From positions 3,162,001-3,226,000 of the forward strand of contig NZ_KB375270.1 of assembly GCF_000314735.2 (NCBI RefSeq): a stretch of 64,000 nt of DNA, written 5' to 3'. The notes beneath the pieces were generated by a model. That model was not told the DNA's origin, did not search any database, and worked only from the letters and a program-made list of their open reading frames with translations. Position numbers and translations under genes: made by a program. The DNA comes from Afipia felis ATCC 53690 (GTDB lineage Bacteria > Pseudomonadota > Alphaproteobacteria > Rhizobiales > Xanthobacteraceae). Below, one piece after another: positions 1-8,409 of the stretch. Position 1 is the stretch's first letter. The number at the start of each line of letters is the position of its first letter.

Positions 1-270
1 GGGCGCCGGCGACAGCAGCATCTGGTCTAGAGAACCGTCCTCGTGATCGGCTTGGAACAGGCGGTCAAGGCCTAAAAGACTCGCGAGTAGCGCCGCTATC
101 CACAGAATGGCCGGACCAATGCGCCCCAGCAAATTCAAGTCGGGTCCGATCGCGAAAGGCACGATCGTGATGAGACTGAGGAAGAAGATTATGCCGAGGA
201 CCCCGCCGCCACCAACGCGCCGCGCCAGCATGAGGTCACGAAGAAAAACGGCAAGGAGGATGCGGGTCAT
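1..270 (-). CDS. ccmB: Heme exporter membrane subunit CcmB (N-terminal part, runs off the left edge)
   Basis: Reverse-strand frame opening with ATG at 270 and staying open to base 1, giving 90 residues. The start reads MTRILLAVFLRDLMLARVGG, followed by a hydrophobic helix and then a D-H-E-D-G-S-L-(D/E)-Q stretch typical of CcmB. CcmB is the integral membrane part of the CcmABCD complex that prepares heme for covalent attachment to c-type cytochromes in the periplasm. It lies 127 bp downstream of ccmA on the same strand, the usual order. The C-terminal half is outside the window, so intactness cannot be judged. Confidence 0.85.
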   Translation of the reverse strand, partial: MTRILLAVFLRDLMLARRVGGGGVLGIIFFLSLITIVPFAIGPDLNLLGRIGPAILWIAALLASLLGLDRLFQADHEDGSLDQMLLSPAP

Positions 271-397
271 GGTCTCCACCTGGTGTCGCCATCGCGGCGC
301 GACTGCACCCACGGAATGGGAGGTGGGACGCGATCTTCATCTTGGCTCCCGGATGAACCGGCGCCCAGCGGACGAACATATTCCAACGGCACGCTGC

Positions 398-1027
398 TCA
401 CTTCGCCTCGAGCCTGATTTCGAGTGTTCCCGGCAGACCGAGCGGTTCGTGCGTTGCTACGACCATCAAGCCGCCGCTTCCGAGGTGGTCGGCTACAATA
501 GTTTTCAGCAAGGCCCGCGCGTGCCGGTCGAGCGCGGTCAGTGGCTCGTCGAGCAGCCATAGGGGACGATAGGCGACCAAGAGTCGGGCCAATGCAACCC
601 GGCGGCGCTGCCCTGCCGAGAGATAGCCGACCGGCAGGTCCAGAACATGGGCCAGATCGATCCGGTCCAGCGCCTCTGACGGGGTCAGGCGGCTCCCCCC
701 TAAGATCGTTAGGCCGAGCTGAAGATTTTCGCGCGCGGTCAGCGCAGATTTTAGCCCATCGAGATGGCCGACATAGTGGAGTCGCTCTGCGAGAGGCGCC
801 GGATCTTTGGCTCCAGTCTCCTCCTCCCAACACATGCGGCCGGATGCCAGCGGCAAGAAGCCGGCAATCGCACGCAAAAGAGTAGATTTGCCTACGCCGT
901 TCGAGCCCGTCACTTCGGCAATTTCCCCAGCGGCCAGTCGCAAGGAAACGTCGCCGAGAACCACGCGCTCACCGCGCGCGACGGACAGATCCTCGATCAG
1001 GAGACGGCACGACTGCTTGATGTCCAT
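398..1027 (-). CDS. ccmA: Heme exporter ATP-binding protein CcmA
   Basis: 209 aa, the usual CcmA length. ABC ATPase landmarks are in order: Walker A GSNGVGKST near residue 40, signature LSAGQ, Walker B LWLLDEP, and an H-loop histidine in ATHEP. The short GQRRR tail after the signature and the small size favour CcmA over other ABC ATPases, and the ccmB start just downstream supports this. It powers release of holo-CcmE during c-type cytochrome maturation at the inner membrane. Its product could support extra c-type cytochromes, but nothing here ties it to the dehalogenation genes. Confidence 0.92.
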   Translation of the reverse strand: MDIKQSCRLLIEDLSVARGERVVLGDVSLRLAAGEIAEVTGSNGVGKSTLLRAIAGFLPLASGRMCWEEETGAKDPAPLAERLHYVGHLDGLKSALTARENLQLGLTILGGSRLTPSEALDRIDLAHVLDLPVGYLSAGQRRRVALARLLVAYRPLWLLDEPLTALDRHARALLKTIVADHLGSGGLMVVATHEPLGLPGTLEIRLEAK

Positions 1028-1568
1028 TTTCGTTTCCGGCTAGTCATTGTCGCGTTCAGGTCGCTTTTTTCCAACGTGTGGCCCGTGGCTCGTCCGAGAG
1101 AGCGCTCTTGGCCAGAGCATTGAAGTGTAAGCGCGCGCCTTTGAAAGAATTGCCCAGGTCTGTAATTCGTCGACCCAGCAACCATGGTGCTGTGCGTGAC
1201 CATGTCATGGGAGCGCTGACGCTCCAGATCAGGATGGCGGGGGCCACGTAGAAGGCCAAAACTGTGAGCACCCGGTGGCAAGGAGGCCAACAAGGTGTGT
1301 TATGGAATGAGTCACGCAAATTGGACGCGCGAAAAGGAACTCGATCGAGGGACATCACATTTTTTTCCAGAGGCGTGCCGAAAAAGTGGCGCGGACGCCG
1401 CCAGTCAGCTTTTCTGGAATCGACACCGTCGGCCTTCGCTTGCTCAGCCGCAACCTGGGACGCGCGACGCATTCCGAGCATGGTCTGCGCCGCCAAGTAA
1501 CTGTCGCTCGCTCGATGCACGGCCCGGGAGGAGATGGCTGCGAAGGAGGCGCTCCCATAGAACGGCTC
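1028..1568. other. Intergenic stretch without a recognisable gene
   Basis: 541 bp between ccmA and the end of hemA. Open frames exist on both strands (for example 1056-1520 on the minus strand), but none resembles a known family, they overlap each other, and none has a convincing ribosome binding site. It may hold the ccmA promoter or a decayed gene. Confidence 0.4.
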
Positions 1569-2804
1569 TCAGGCAAGAGAGAGAGTATCCCAGGTCTCGG
1601 CGAGCGCAGCTGCGAGTTTTGCTATGTGCTCCTCACCGTGAAATGGCGAGGGGGTAATGCGCAGGCGCTCTGTGCCTCGGGGGACGGTCGGATAATTGAT
1701 CGGCTGGATGTAGATAGCATGGCGCTCCAAGAGGTGGTCGGCGGCAGCCTTGCAAAGCTTTGCGTCACCCACGACAATCGGAACAATGTGGGTCTCGGTA
1801 GGCAGAACCGGAAGCCCGGCGGCTCGTAGTGCAGCCTTCGTTGCAGCGGCCTGTCGTTGATGCGCTTCGCGCTCGGCACTTGAGTGCTTGAGGTAACGCA
1901 GGGAAGCAAGAGCCGCGGCTGCAACTGGCGGAGGCATCGCCGTGGTGAAGATGAATCCGGGAGCGAAGCTGCGCACCGCATCACAGATCACCTGCGAGGC
2001 CGCAATATAGCCGCCGACGCAACCGAATCCCTTGGCGAGAGTGCCCTCAATTACAGTCACACGGTGCATCAGCCCGTCGCGCTCGCTAATCCCTCCTCCA
2101 CGAGGACCATAGAGGCCGACCGCGTGAACTTCATCGAGGTAGGTCATCGCGCCGTACTGATCCGCAAGGTCGCAGATTGCGCCGATCGGCGACACGTCGC
2201 CATCCATCGAGTACACGGACTCGAACACGATGAGCTTGGGACGGTCACCGGCCTCACGCAGCAACGTCTCGAGGTGACCGAGATGGTTGTGCCGGAAAAC
2301 CCGCTTCTCGCAGCCTGATTGGCGCACGCCCTCGATGATCGAGTTGTGGTTCAAAGCGTCAGACAAGACTACGCAGTCTGGAATCAGCTTACCGATTGTT
2401 GAGATGCCGGCTTGGTTCGATACGTAACCGGAGGTGAAGACGAGACTCGCTTCCTTGTCGTGCAGGTCGGCAATCTCGCTCTCCAGGTCGACTAACGGTG
2501 AATGATTCCCGGCAATGTTGCGGGTTCCGCCTGCTCCTGCACCGCAGCGGTGTGCCGTCGCCGTCATTGCAGCAACGACCTCAGGATGCTGCCCCATGCC
2601 CAGGTAGTCGTTCGAACACCATACCGTGATCTCGGTGACCGTCCCGTCGGACCGGCGCCATTTGGCGGCCGGGAAGCGACCGGCGATGCGCTCGATGTCA
2701 GCGAAGACGCGGTAGCGCTGCTCGCCGTGCAGACGCTCCAGCGCGTCGCGGAAATGGCACTCGTATGCTTGACTCGCACCCACACTGTTGGACAGGGGCG
2801 CCAT
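1569..2804 (-). CDS. hemA: 5-aminolevulinate synthase
   Basis: 411 aa from the ATG at 2804, matching the usual 405-410 aa. The frame stays open 36 codons further up (to 2912), but that extension is unlike the family, so the inner start is preferred. PLP-dependent alpha-oxoamine synthase condensing glycine and succinyl-CoA to 5-aminolevulinate, the first step of the C4 heme pathway typical of alphaproteobacteria. Visible hallmarks: [16 protein letters not shown] near the N-terminus, [25 protein letters not shown], the DEVHAVG motif with the PLP-contacting Asp, and the Schiff-base lysine in [14 protein letters not shown]. Heme supply beside ccm genes suggests a cytochrome c theme. It may be a second copy of hemA, which cannot be judged here. 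Confidence 0.93.
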   Translation of the reverse strand: MAPLSNSVGASQAYECHFRDALERLHGEQRYRVFADIERIAGRFPAAKWRRSDGTVTEITVWCSNDYLGMGQHPEVVAAMTATAHRCGAGAGGTRNIAGNHSPLVDLESEIADLHDKEASLVFTSGYVSNQAGISTIGKLIPDCVVLSDALNHNSIIEGVRQSGCEKRVFRHNHLGHLETLLREAGDRPKLIVFESVYSMDGDVSPIGAICDLADQYGAMTYLDEVHAVGLYGPRGGGISERDGLMHRVTVIEGTLAKGFGCVGGYIAASQVICDAVRSFAPGFIFTTAMPPPVAAAALASLRYLKHSSAEREAHQRQAAATKAALRAAGLPVLPTETHIVPIVVGDAKLCKAAADHLLERHAIYIQPINYPTVPRGTERLRITPSPFHGEEHIAKLAAALAETWDTLSLA

Positions 2805-3133
2805 TAAAGCTCTTTGCCCCGATACCATACCCGAGCAGAAGTGTGCCTTGTCGACACTTCCGCTCGTCGGATGCCTTGCTTGCCATCCTGCCAACATGTT
2901 CAGTTGCACCACTTTTTGCTTGCCCCGATAGTTCCTGATTGTAGCTCATCGCTCAGATCACCTCGCACTCGCGTTAGTTATAGTTTGCATGTCCTTTGGT
3001 TATGACAGAAGGTGCCCTGAAGGCCGCACGAGCTGCGTATCGTGCCGGACGGCCGCGTGTCGATGGAGAGAACGTTCTGTCGCCGCCGACAGAATGCCAA
3101 TCCAAATGACCGACGAATGCATCCCTGCTTCGC
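2805..3133. other. hemA upstream region and scarred DNA
   Basis: 329 bp between hemA and an IS481-type transposase remnant. A 35-codon frame (3002-3106) and several overlapping frames are present, but none is recognisable. The hemA promoter should be here; no clear -35/-10 pair was found. Confidence 0.35.
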
Positions 3134-3276
3134 AACACGAAGAAGCGGATAAACTTCGCCAAGCGATTGGAGACTTTACAAGGCCTCACGCCATATGAGG
3201 CCATCTGCAAAGCTTGGACGGACAACCCCGAGCGATTCAGATACGATCCAATCCACCTCAGATCGGGACTGGAAAT
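3134..3276 (+). pseudogene. Remnant of an IS481-family transposase (C-terminal tail only)
   Basis: In the frame of base 3134 the translation contains INFAKRLETLQGLTPYEAIC followed by KAWTDNPERFRYDPIH. This closely follows the end of IS481-family integrases (pattern NFAKRLKTL-GLTPYE-IC-W---P-RF--(D/N)P-H---GLN). The catalytic DDE core upstream is absent and the frame has no proper start, so this is a dead fragment. It is evidence of past IS activity at the left edge of the dehalogenase/selenoprotein locus and lies 540 bp from a truncated duplicate gene. Confidence 0.75.
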
Positions 3277-3815
3277 CAGACGCTTGATGAGATTGCTCGC
3301 GCATCAGCATTTGCTATGGGTCTCGAAGATCGTCACGACGTAACGGTGATCACTCCGGTCGATGCTAATGATCCAGCTAATCTCCGCCTCATTACCTACG
3401 TACAGTGGAGTAATTCCCCTCTACTCGTAAGCCGTGCGATGCCGGCGTGGGTGCGATGGCTTTGGTAGAGATCGGTGATCGCATATTTCTGCTGGATACC
3501 GAGGCGATTGTCGTCGATCCAGAAAAGCTCGGGCTCGAAGCTGAAGAACCAGAGCGTATGCAACGACTGGTCCGGTTTCGATGGGCGGGGAAACCATGCG
3601 GGTGACAGTCGCATCGGCAGTTAGTCTGGACATCTCAGATATGGGTATCCGTTCTGTTACCGCGCGCATTAGGGATTTTGGCACAAACTTCTTCGATCTG
3701 GCCCAAGGAATGCAAGCAGCAACATCGGTACGCGCACAACTAAAAAAACGATGGCACCAATCTCGCGCGCTAGTGCGTGATCACGCAATCACTCTGGTCC
3801 GCCAGCTCTACGCGA
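3277..3815. other. Scarred stretch with one short unassigned frame (3456-3605)
   Basis: 539 bp between the transposase remnant and the duplicated dehydrogenase fragment. A 49-codon plus-strand frame at 3456-3605 has an acidic, soluble-looking product (MALVEIGDRIFLLDTEAIVV...). It has no obvious ribosome binding site and I do not recognise it. The remainder shows only overlapping short frames. Confidence 0.3.
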
Positions 3816-4341
3816 CTCCGCAATCTCGAGCGGGACATCCAGGCGATACGTTTTGACGCACCGGAGGGCAAGATCGAGCTGCCGGTGAAGCTGCGCTTCC
3901 ACGATTCGCTGTTCGTGCCGCTCGCAAAATGGGCGATGCTGATGGCAGGCAATTATCGCTGCATCACGCCGGACGGCATGCGCACCGCGCAGGAGGCGGT
4001 TCACTCCAATCTCGAGGAATCGCGCTCGATCTACAATTTCGTGGTGGATGTTTGCGTCAAGCTCGGGGCTTCGCGCGACGACATGGTGCCGTTCGAGAAA
4101 TACGCTGCGGCAGCGGAAAGTCTGTCGCGTCCGGCCTCCGCCGCGCGCGCGCTCAACAACGGCGCGCCGAACATCGAGCGTGCCGACAAGCTGGTGCAGT
4201 TGACGGCCCGCGAGATTGGCATGAGCCACCCCGTGCTCGACGCCATCGTGGCCCTTGTCGACAAACGTTTGGAGGCGAATCGGAAGAAGGCTGCTGCTTC
4301 GGGCAGGCGATGCTGGTCCCACGTAAATACAGCCATTTCGT
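3816..4341 (+). pseudogene. Truncated copy of a ketopantoate-reductase-like dehydrogenase C-terminus plus the first codons of a DUF2798 gene
   Basis: The frame encodes the last ~160 residues of the dehydrogenase found complete at 31663-32733 (from RNLERDIQAIRFDAPEGK to RLEANRKKAAA). The NAD(P)-binding N-terminal half is missing. The stop codon of the intact copy (TAG at 32731-32733) is TCG here, so the frame reads on to 4361. The match continues past the stop into the first seven codons of the neighbouring DUF2798 gene and then breaks off. By eye the two copies are about 95% identical, so the duplication is recent. It lacks the nucleotide-binding domain and is almost certainly not functional. 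Confidence 0.85.
3816..4341 (+). repeat. Long direct repeat, copy 1 (partner 32248-32773)
   Basis: About 526 bp matching 32248-32773 in the same orientation with a constant offset of 28432 bases. Homology starts abruptly at CTCCGCAATCT and ends just after ACAG(C/T)CATT(T/A)CGT. Such direct repeats can recombine and delete or amplify the 28 kb between them, which contains the selenoprotein and sel genes. Confidence 0.85.
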
Positions 4342-4665
4342 TAATAGCGCTCTGCAGTTAAGCGTCAGCACCGGTACGGGGCAGTTAGCTTCCGAATCTC
4401 TTTTCTCGCGCGATGGTCTTCGGCTTAGCTGATCTCGTGCGACGGACGCCGCCATCTGCGCGGCGCAAGTTTATCTTGAAGCGCTCGGTAAAAAGGCGGT
4501 CGTTATTCCGAGATCTAAGAACAAATTCGCCGATGTGCTCGGAAAATTACTTCATGCCGTGTACTTTTGCTGCCAAACTAGCGAAGTCCGTGGTGGCAAA
4601 AGGTGTTCATCGTAGTCCAGGCGCTTGATGGTTAGGCGACCGGTAGGTAATCAGGGAGTTGAGAA
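4342..4665. other. Gene-fragment region upstream of selenoprotein 1
   Basis: 324 bp. A frame without a start codon (4433-4615) gives a protein-like stretch (ATDAAICAAQVYLEALGKK...) that looks like a fragment of an enzyme I cannot name. The ribosome binding site of the next gene (GGGAG at 4654-4658) closes the region. Confidence 0.35.
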
Positions 4666-5877
4666 TTGGTACGGCTGACGGATCTACCTGAAGGACAAGC
4701 CAAACGTCTCGCTGACTTGGAATGTCCAGATTTCCAGACCACGCCATGGGTAAGCGGGCCGCCGCTCGCCTTACGTCGGATAGCAGCCATCTCTTCCGCC
4801 GGACTTTTTGTCAAAGGCGAAGCTGCTCCATTTCGTGGACGTGACGCCGATTATCGAGCTATCCCCTTAGGGACGTCCGCTGCCGACGTTCTGTGCAGCC
4901 ATATTTCGATTAATTTCGATCGCACCGCTTTTCAGGAAGACTGGAACGTGATCTTTCCTTTGGACCGCCTGCTGGAGCTTGCGGAGGAGGGTTTCATTGG
5001 CTCAGTTGCCGAGACGCATTACTCGTTTATGGGGGCGATCGATCCGACCGAAGCCGAAGGTCATGTTCGTGAGCTGGCGGTCAGATTGAAGCAAGAAGAC
5101 GTCGAAGCAATCCTGCTCTGTCCTGTCTGACCCATCTGTTCGCGCGCCGTGAGCGCGCTGGCTCACTATCTCGAAGAGGAAGGCATCGCAACGGTTGCGA
5201 TTAGTCTTATTCGACCGCAAACGGAAAACACCAGACCGCCACGCGCGTTATGGGTACCGTTCGAACTCGGCCGCCCCATTGGACCGCCAAGCGATCCAGT
5301 TTTTCAGAAGCAAGTAATTCGAACCGCCCTACGGTTGCTTGAGCGCGAGGACGGTCCGGGCATTCTTGAAGACTTTCGCGAAGAAGATCCGCGTAGCGTT
5401 GCGGATGGAACTTGGCAGCCTCCATCGACCGACAGTTTTGCCGCGGGAAGACCGAACGCTAGGCTTGCCGAACTGATGGAGGAAGAAATTCGGAGGCTAG
5501 CACATGTGCATGAACGATGGATCGCTCGGCACAATCGCACTACGGTCGGACTTGCTAGATTGCCTATTGGTCAATGCGCCCGTTACGTCGCAGGCTGGAT
5601 GACGGGGGATGCGAGGCCAAGCCCATGGAGCGATCTGTCGGCGCCAATGATGCTGCGTTTCTGCGTGGACGATCTAAAAGCTTATTGCTTAGAGGCGGCG
5701 GCAGGTGAAAGAAAGCCGTCGAGCAAACAGCTCAGGGACTGGTTCTGGAACAGCACGGCAACCGGAAGTGCGATTCGGATGTTGAGAAAAGTCTTACAGG
5801 CGAGCGATGACGAACGATTAAGCCGTATCGTTAGTACCTTCATGGTTCCTGCCGCGCAAATAAGGCCGGGCGACTAA
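4666..5877 (+). CDS. Selenoprotein 1: glycine/sarcosine/betaine reductase selenoprotein B-like protein, Sec at UGA 5128-5130
   Basis: 403 aa when the in-frame TGA at 5128-5130 is read as selenocysteine (Sec155). Otherwise it would stop at residue 154. The start is TTG at 4666, with GGGAG seven bases upstream. The two halves are one protein: both align end to end with the second copy at 8410-9768, which has a TGA at the equivalent site. The redox motif is Sec-Pro-Ile-Cys (UxxC), preceded by CPV. Family signatures: SHISINFDR, WNVIFPLDRL, SFMGA in the first half; RPPRALWVPFELGRP and CVDDLKAY in the second. The GrdB family carries Sec in substrate-reducing complexes of anaerobes, and Cys homologues occur in aerobes. 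The substrate here is unknown. It stands alone between scarred DNA and a convergent dehydrogenase gene. Confidence 0.85.
5142..5158 (+). promoter_or_regulatory. Bacterial SECIS-like hairpin of selenoprotein 1
   Basis: Six-base-pair stem GCGCGC (5142-5147) / GCGCGC (5153-5158) closing a CGTGA loop. It starts 14 bases after the first base of the UGA, so 17 bases separate the UGA from the loop. A G in the first two loop positions and this spacing match general bacterial SECIS rules. The hairpin of selenoprotein 2 has the same position and loop, with compensatory stem changes. Confidence 0.8.
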
Positions 5878-6261
5878 TCTGACGTGACACCAACGTGCTC
5901 TGTGTCGGCGGTCTCCGAGATGGCAGGTGCCTTCGGATGCCATAGCAATGAGCTATGTTCTAGCATGAACCAATTTCGCCGCGTTGTAGTTGTTTCAAAC
6001 CATGTAATGGCAAGGGCACACACACTGGACTGAGTTTCGGAACGTGTATCCCCGCGTCAATTACCAAACGAAGCTGTAGTGGTCCGGAAGCAACTTTAGC
6101 GCTAGACTCCGGTGGATGTCTTTACGTTGATAACGCTGCGCTACCGGATACGGCGTGGGTGTCAAATGTAATGGTCGATTTACGAGATTCGTCGGACAAA
6201 GCCTCTGCTCCGTCCGACGGTGCCGCTTGTCTGTACAACGAACGACTCGACGGTGTCTGAC
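5878..6261. other. Intergenic stretch between convergent genes
   Basis: 384 bp with no gene that I can support. It contains an 8-bp inverted repeat, CGTCGGAC (6190-6197) / GTCCGACG (6212-6219). This might act as a transcript end for the minus-strand dehydrogenase, but it lacks a T-run. Confidence 0.4.
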
Positions 6262-7335
6262 TTATGCCGCCGCTTTGGCCTTGCGATTGGCTTCCAGCCG
6301 GCGGTCGACGCGTGCAACGATGGCATCGAGAACGGGATGAATCATGCCCTTGTCCTTCGCCACCAGCTGGACCAGCTTGTCGGCGCGTTCGATGTTCGGC
6401 GCACCGTTGTTGATTGCACGCGCCGCTGATGCCGGGCGGCTCAGGCTCTCGGCCGCGGCGGCATATTTCTCGAACGGCACCATGTCTCCGGGCGCAGCGC
6501 CGAGCTTGACGCAGACGTCCACCACGAAGTTGTAGACCGAGCGTGATTCTTCCAGATCAGAGTAAACGGCTTCCTGCGCGGTGCGCATGCCGTCATCTGT
6601 GATGCAGCGATAATTGCCAGCCATCAACATGGCCCATTTGGCGAGAGGGACAAAGATAGATTCGTGGAAGCGCAGCTTTACCGGCAGCTCGATCTTGCCT
6701 TTCGGCGTATCGAAACGCACCGAATCGATGTCCTTTTCCAACTGTTTCAGGATGTCATTGCTTCTCTCATCGTCGAAGCGCGCAACCTTGAAATTGGTCG
6801 GCAGCGTCACCTGCAGCACGTTGATCTTCTCCTCCGGCGGACGCACCGCTTGCGGGTCGGGACTGCAAAGCGTCAATTTTCCGGCATCGAAATTCTGCCA
6901 GACCTCGGGAGCGGTGAACGCTGGTTTCAAAGTCGTAGCGTTCAGTCCGGGAATGCGCTGCATGTAGGGCAGCGGCGGCATGTTCATGATTGACATGCAA
7001 GGCACGCCCGACTTCGCGACCGCATCGAGCAGTTCGCGCACGCCCGGTGAGCCGTATTGCGGCTCCTGCATCGCCAGCCCGATCAAGTCGTAATCCTTCG
7101 GATCGACATCGCCAGCGCCAGCAGCGGAAACCTTGCCGGGCAGCTTGCGCGAATCGATTTCCACCTGATCCTTGCGGCCACGCACCGGCATGCGGACACG
7201 AAAACCTTCCGAGTTGATCAGGTCCGCTTCCGCGGGCAGGCACACAAGCTTGACCGAATGGCCGCCGAACAAAATCTTCGACGCAAGCAGCGAGCCATAT
7301 GACGCGCCGAGAATGAGAATATTGTAGTTGGACAT
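6262..7335 (-). CDS. Ketopantoate reductase-like NAD(P)-dependent dehydrogenase (copy A)
   Basis: 357 aa, ATG at 7335 with GGAG seven bases upstream. The N-terminal Rossmann motif ILGASYGSLLAS (GxxxGS) is followed by a C-terminal helical domain with AKWAMLMAGNY and NGAPNIERADKLVQL. The fold is that of 2-dehydropantoate 2-reductase/PanE-type enzymes, but it is longer (about 300 aa is usual) and lacks a clean PanE ending, so a different 2-oxo acid or hydroxy acid is likely. It is closely similar over its full length to the gene at 31663, and each copy sits beside an L-2-haloacid dehalogenase module. A role in oxidising or reducing dehalogenation products is an inference. Palindromes just upstream may be operators. 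Confidence 0.8.
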   Translation of the reverse strand: MSNYNILILGASYGSLLASKILFGGHSVKLVCLPAEADLINSEGFRVRMPVRGRKDQVEIDSRKLPGKVSAAGAGDVDPKDYDLIGLAMQEPQYGSPGVRELLDAVAKSGVPCMSIMNMPPLPYMQRIPGLNATTLKPAFTAPEVWQNFDAGKLTLCSPDPQAVRPPEEKINVLQVTLPTNFKVARFDDERSNDILKQLEKDIDSVRFDTPKGKIELPVKLRFHESIFVPLAKWAMLMAGNYRCITDDGMRTAQEAVYSDLEESRSVYNFVVDVCVKLGAAPGDMVPFEKYAAAAESLSRPASAARAINNGAPNIERADKLVQLVAKDKGMIHPVLDAIVARVDRRLEANRKAKAAA

Positions 7336-7359
7336 TTCCTACTCCATCAGGGGAGCAGA

Positions 7360-7373
7360 TGCTGACGTCAGCA
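7360..7373. promoter_or_regulatory. 14-bp perfect palindrome upstream of dehydrogenase copy A
   Basis: TGCTGACGTCAGCA is fully self-complementary and lies 24 bp upstream of the minus-strand start at 7335, a typical operator position. The binding protein is unknown; the neighbouring Crp/Fnr protein is one candidate. Confidence 0.45.
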
Positions 7374-7415
7374 ACAGCAACGACACATCTGCATGGCGAT
7401 GAGGGATCGAACAAC

Positions 7416-7432
7416 GCCATGCACGGCATGGC
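7416..7432. promoter_or_regulatory. Inverted repeat GCCATGC-ACG-GCATGGC
   Basis: Perfect 7-3-7 inverted repeat between the stop of the Crp/Fnr gene (7439) and the dehydrogenase start. It could be the transcript end of the regulator gene or a second operator. No T-run follows on either strand, so a simple intrinsic terminator is doubtful. Confidence 0.35.
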
Positions 7433-7438
7433 TATCAA

Positions 7439-8203
7439 TTATTCGACAGGCCCCAGCGACTCCTTGAGGACTGTCTTGTTACGGATCAGGAAGCGGCCCT
7501 TGACGATCGAGAGTGCACCCTTGCGCTGGAAATGCCCCAAGGCGTTGTTGACCCACTGGCGGCTCACGCCGATCATCTTTGCAAGGTCCGATTGGGTAAA
7601 TGCGTACCGGATTAGCAAGCCTTCCTCGGTTTCGGCGCCGTAGGCCGCGGCGAGGCCCAGCAACAGGATACCGAGCCGGCCCTCGACCGATTGTGTGCCC
7701 ATCACCTGCAGGAGAAGCGAAAACCAGTGCAGCTTGAAGCTCATCGCATCGAGCATGGCGATGGCAAGCGCCGGCATCTCGAGGGCGAGTTCACGCAGGC
7801 GCGCACCTGATATCGCAAGCACCTCCGTCGGCTCGTTGGCATAACCCGACCACAGATAGGTGGTGGCATCGTTGATGAAGTACGGCCCGCCCACGACGTC
7901 ACCTTTCGACCAGTAGGCGACGGTGTATTCCTTGCTATTGTGAGAGATGTATGACGATCGGATCACGCCGCGAAGGATGAAGTAGGTATATTGGTGGGCG
8001 GTGCCCTGGGAAAAGACGAGCTCACCGTTGCGATATTTCTTCACAACTCCACGCTTCATCAACTCGTCCCGCTCCTGTGGGCCGATATTGCCAAGAATGT
8101 CTTCCCTCCAGCTCAGCCGATCGAGAATGTCGTGAGCCACAGCCTCATTCGGGCTACCGTTTGATGCAGCCAGATGGAACGTTGGGAAAGGACGGCTTGC
8201 CAT
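7439..8203 (-). CDS. Crp/Fnr-family transcriptional regulator
   Basis: 254 aa from ATG 8203. The frame extends to a GTG at 8296, but that part is unlike the family. The N-terminal cyclic-nucleotide-binding-like beta-roll contains GELVFSQGTAHQYTYFILRG and KGDVVGGPYFI. The C-terminal winged helix has FTQSDLAKMIGVSRQWVNNA, the recognition helix region of Crp proteins. The start of the chosen product has no cysteine cluster, so it does not look like an oxygen-sensing [4Fe-4S] Fnr. It is divergent from the selenoprotein 2 operon with a 206-bp gap holding two inverted repeats, making it the best candidate regulator of that operon. The ligand is unknown. Confidence 0.88.
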   Translation of the reverse strand: MASRPFPTFHLAASNGSPNEAVAHDILDRLSWREDILGNIGPQERDELMKRGVVKKYRNGELVFSQGTAHQYTYFILRGVIRSSYISHNSKEYTVAYWSKGDVVGGPYFINDATTYLWSGYANEPTEVLAISGARLRELALEMPALAIAMLDAMSFKLHWFSLLLQVMGTQSVEGRLGILLLGLAAAYGAETEEGLLIRYAFTQSDLAKMIGVSRQWVNNALGHFQRKGALSIVKGRFLIRNKTVLKESLGPVE

Positions 8204-8265
8204 GCGACTCGTGCTCTTTCCTTGCACCGATATGGCCGCTCCAGCATTCCGAAGCCGAACGCAGG

Positions 8266-8284
8266 TGCCAGACTGGCATGCCAG
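8266..8284. promoter_or_regulatory. Triple half-site operator candidate (TGCCAG-A-CTGGCA-TGCCAG)
   Basis: Two overlapping perfect palindromes share a half-site: TGCCAG-A-CTGGCA (8266-8278) and CTGGCATGCCAG (8273-8284). It lies between the Crp/Fnr start (8203) and the selenoprotein 2 start (8410), so it could control both. Which protein binds is inference. Confidence 0.5.
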
Positions 8285-8323
8285 TAATACATGCACCTTA
8301 TTGTATTCGGCGCTCCGTTTCGG

Positions 8324-8343
8324 GCTGTCAACTGAAAGACAGC
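8324..8343. promoter_or_regulatory. Inverted repeat GCTGTC-N8-GACAGC upstream of the selenoprotein operon
   Basis: Perfect 6-bp arms (8324-8329 and 8338-8343) with an 8-bp spacer, 66 bp before the ATG at 8410. Spacing and position suit a regulator dimer, but there is no independent support. Confidence 0.35.
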
Positions 8344-8409
8344 TATGACGCAGCCGTTCACCTAAACCGTTCGGGTTGAAATCGTTGCGGCGTCAATGCG
8401 GAGCCATAA

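Noticed and set aside
1056..1520. 154-codon minus-strand frame upstream of ccmA
   Set aside because: Overlapping frames of similar length on the other strand, no ribosome binding site, no family resemblance.
6190..6219. 8-bp hairpin as an intrinsic terminator
   Set aside because: Loop of 14 bases and no T-run on either strand; kept only as a remark in the intergenic entry.
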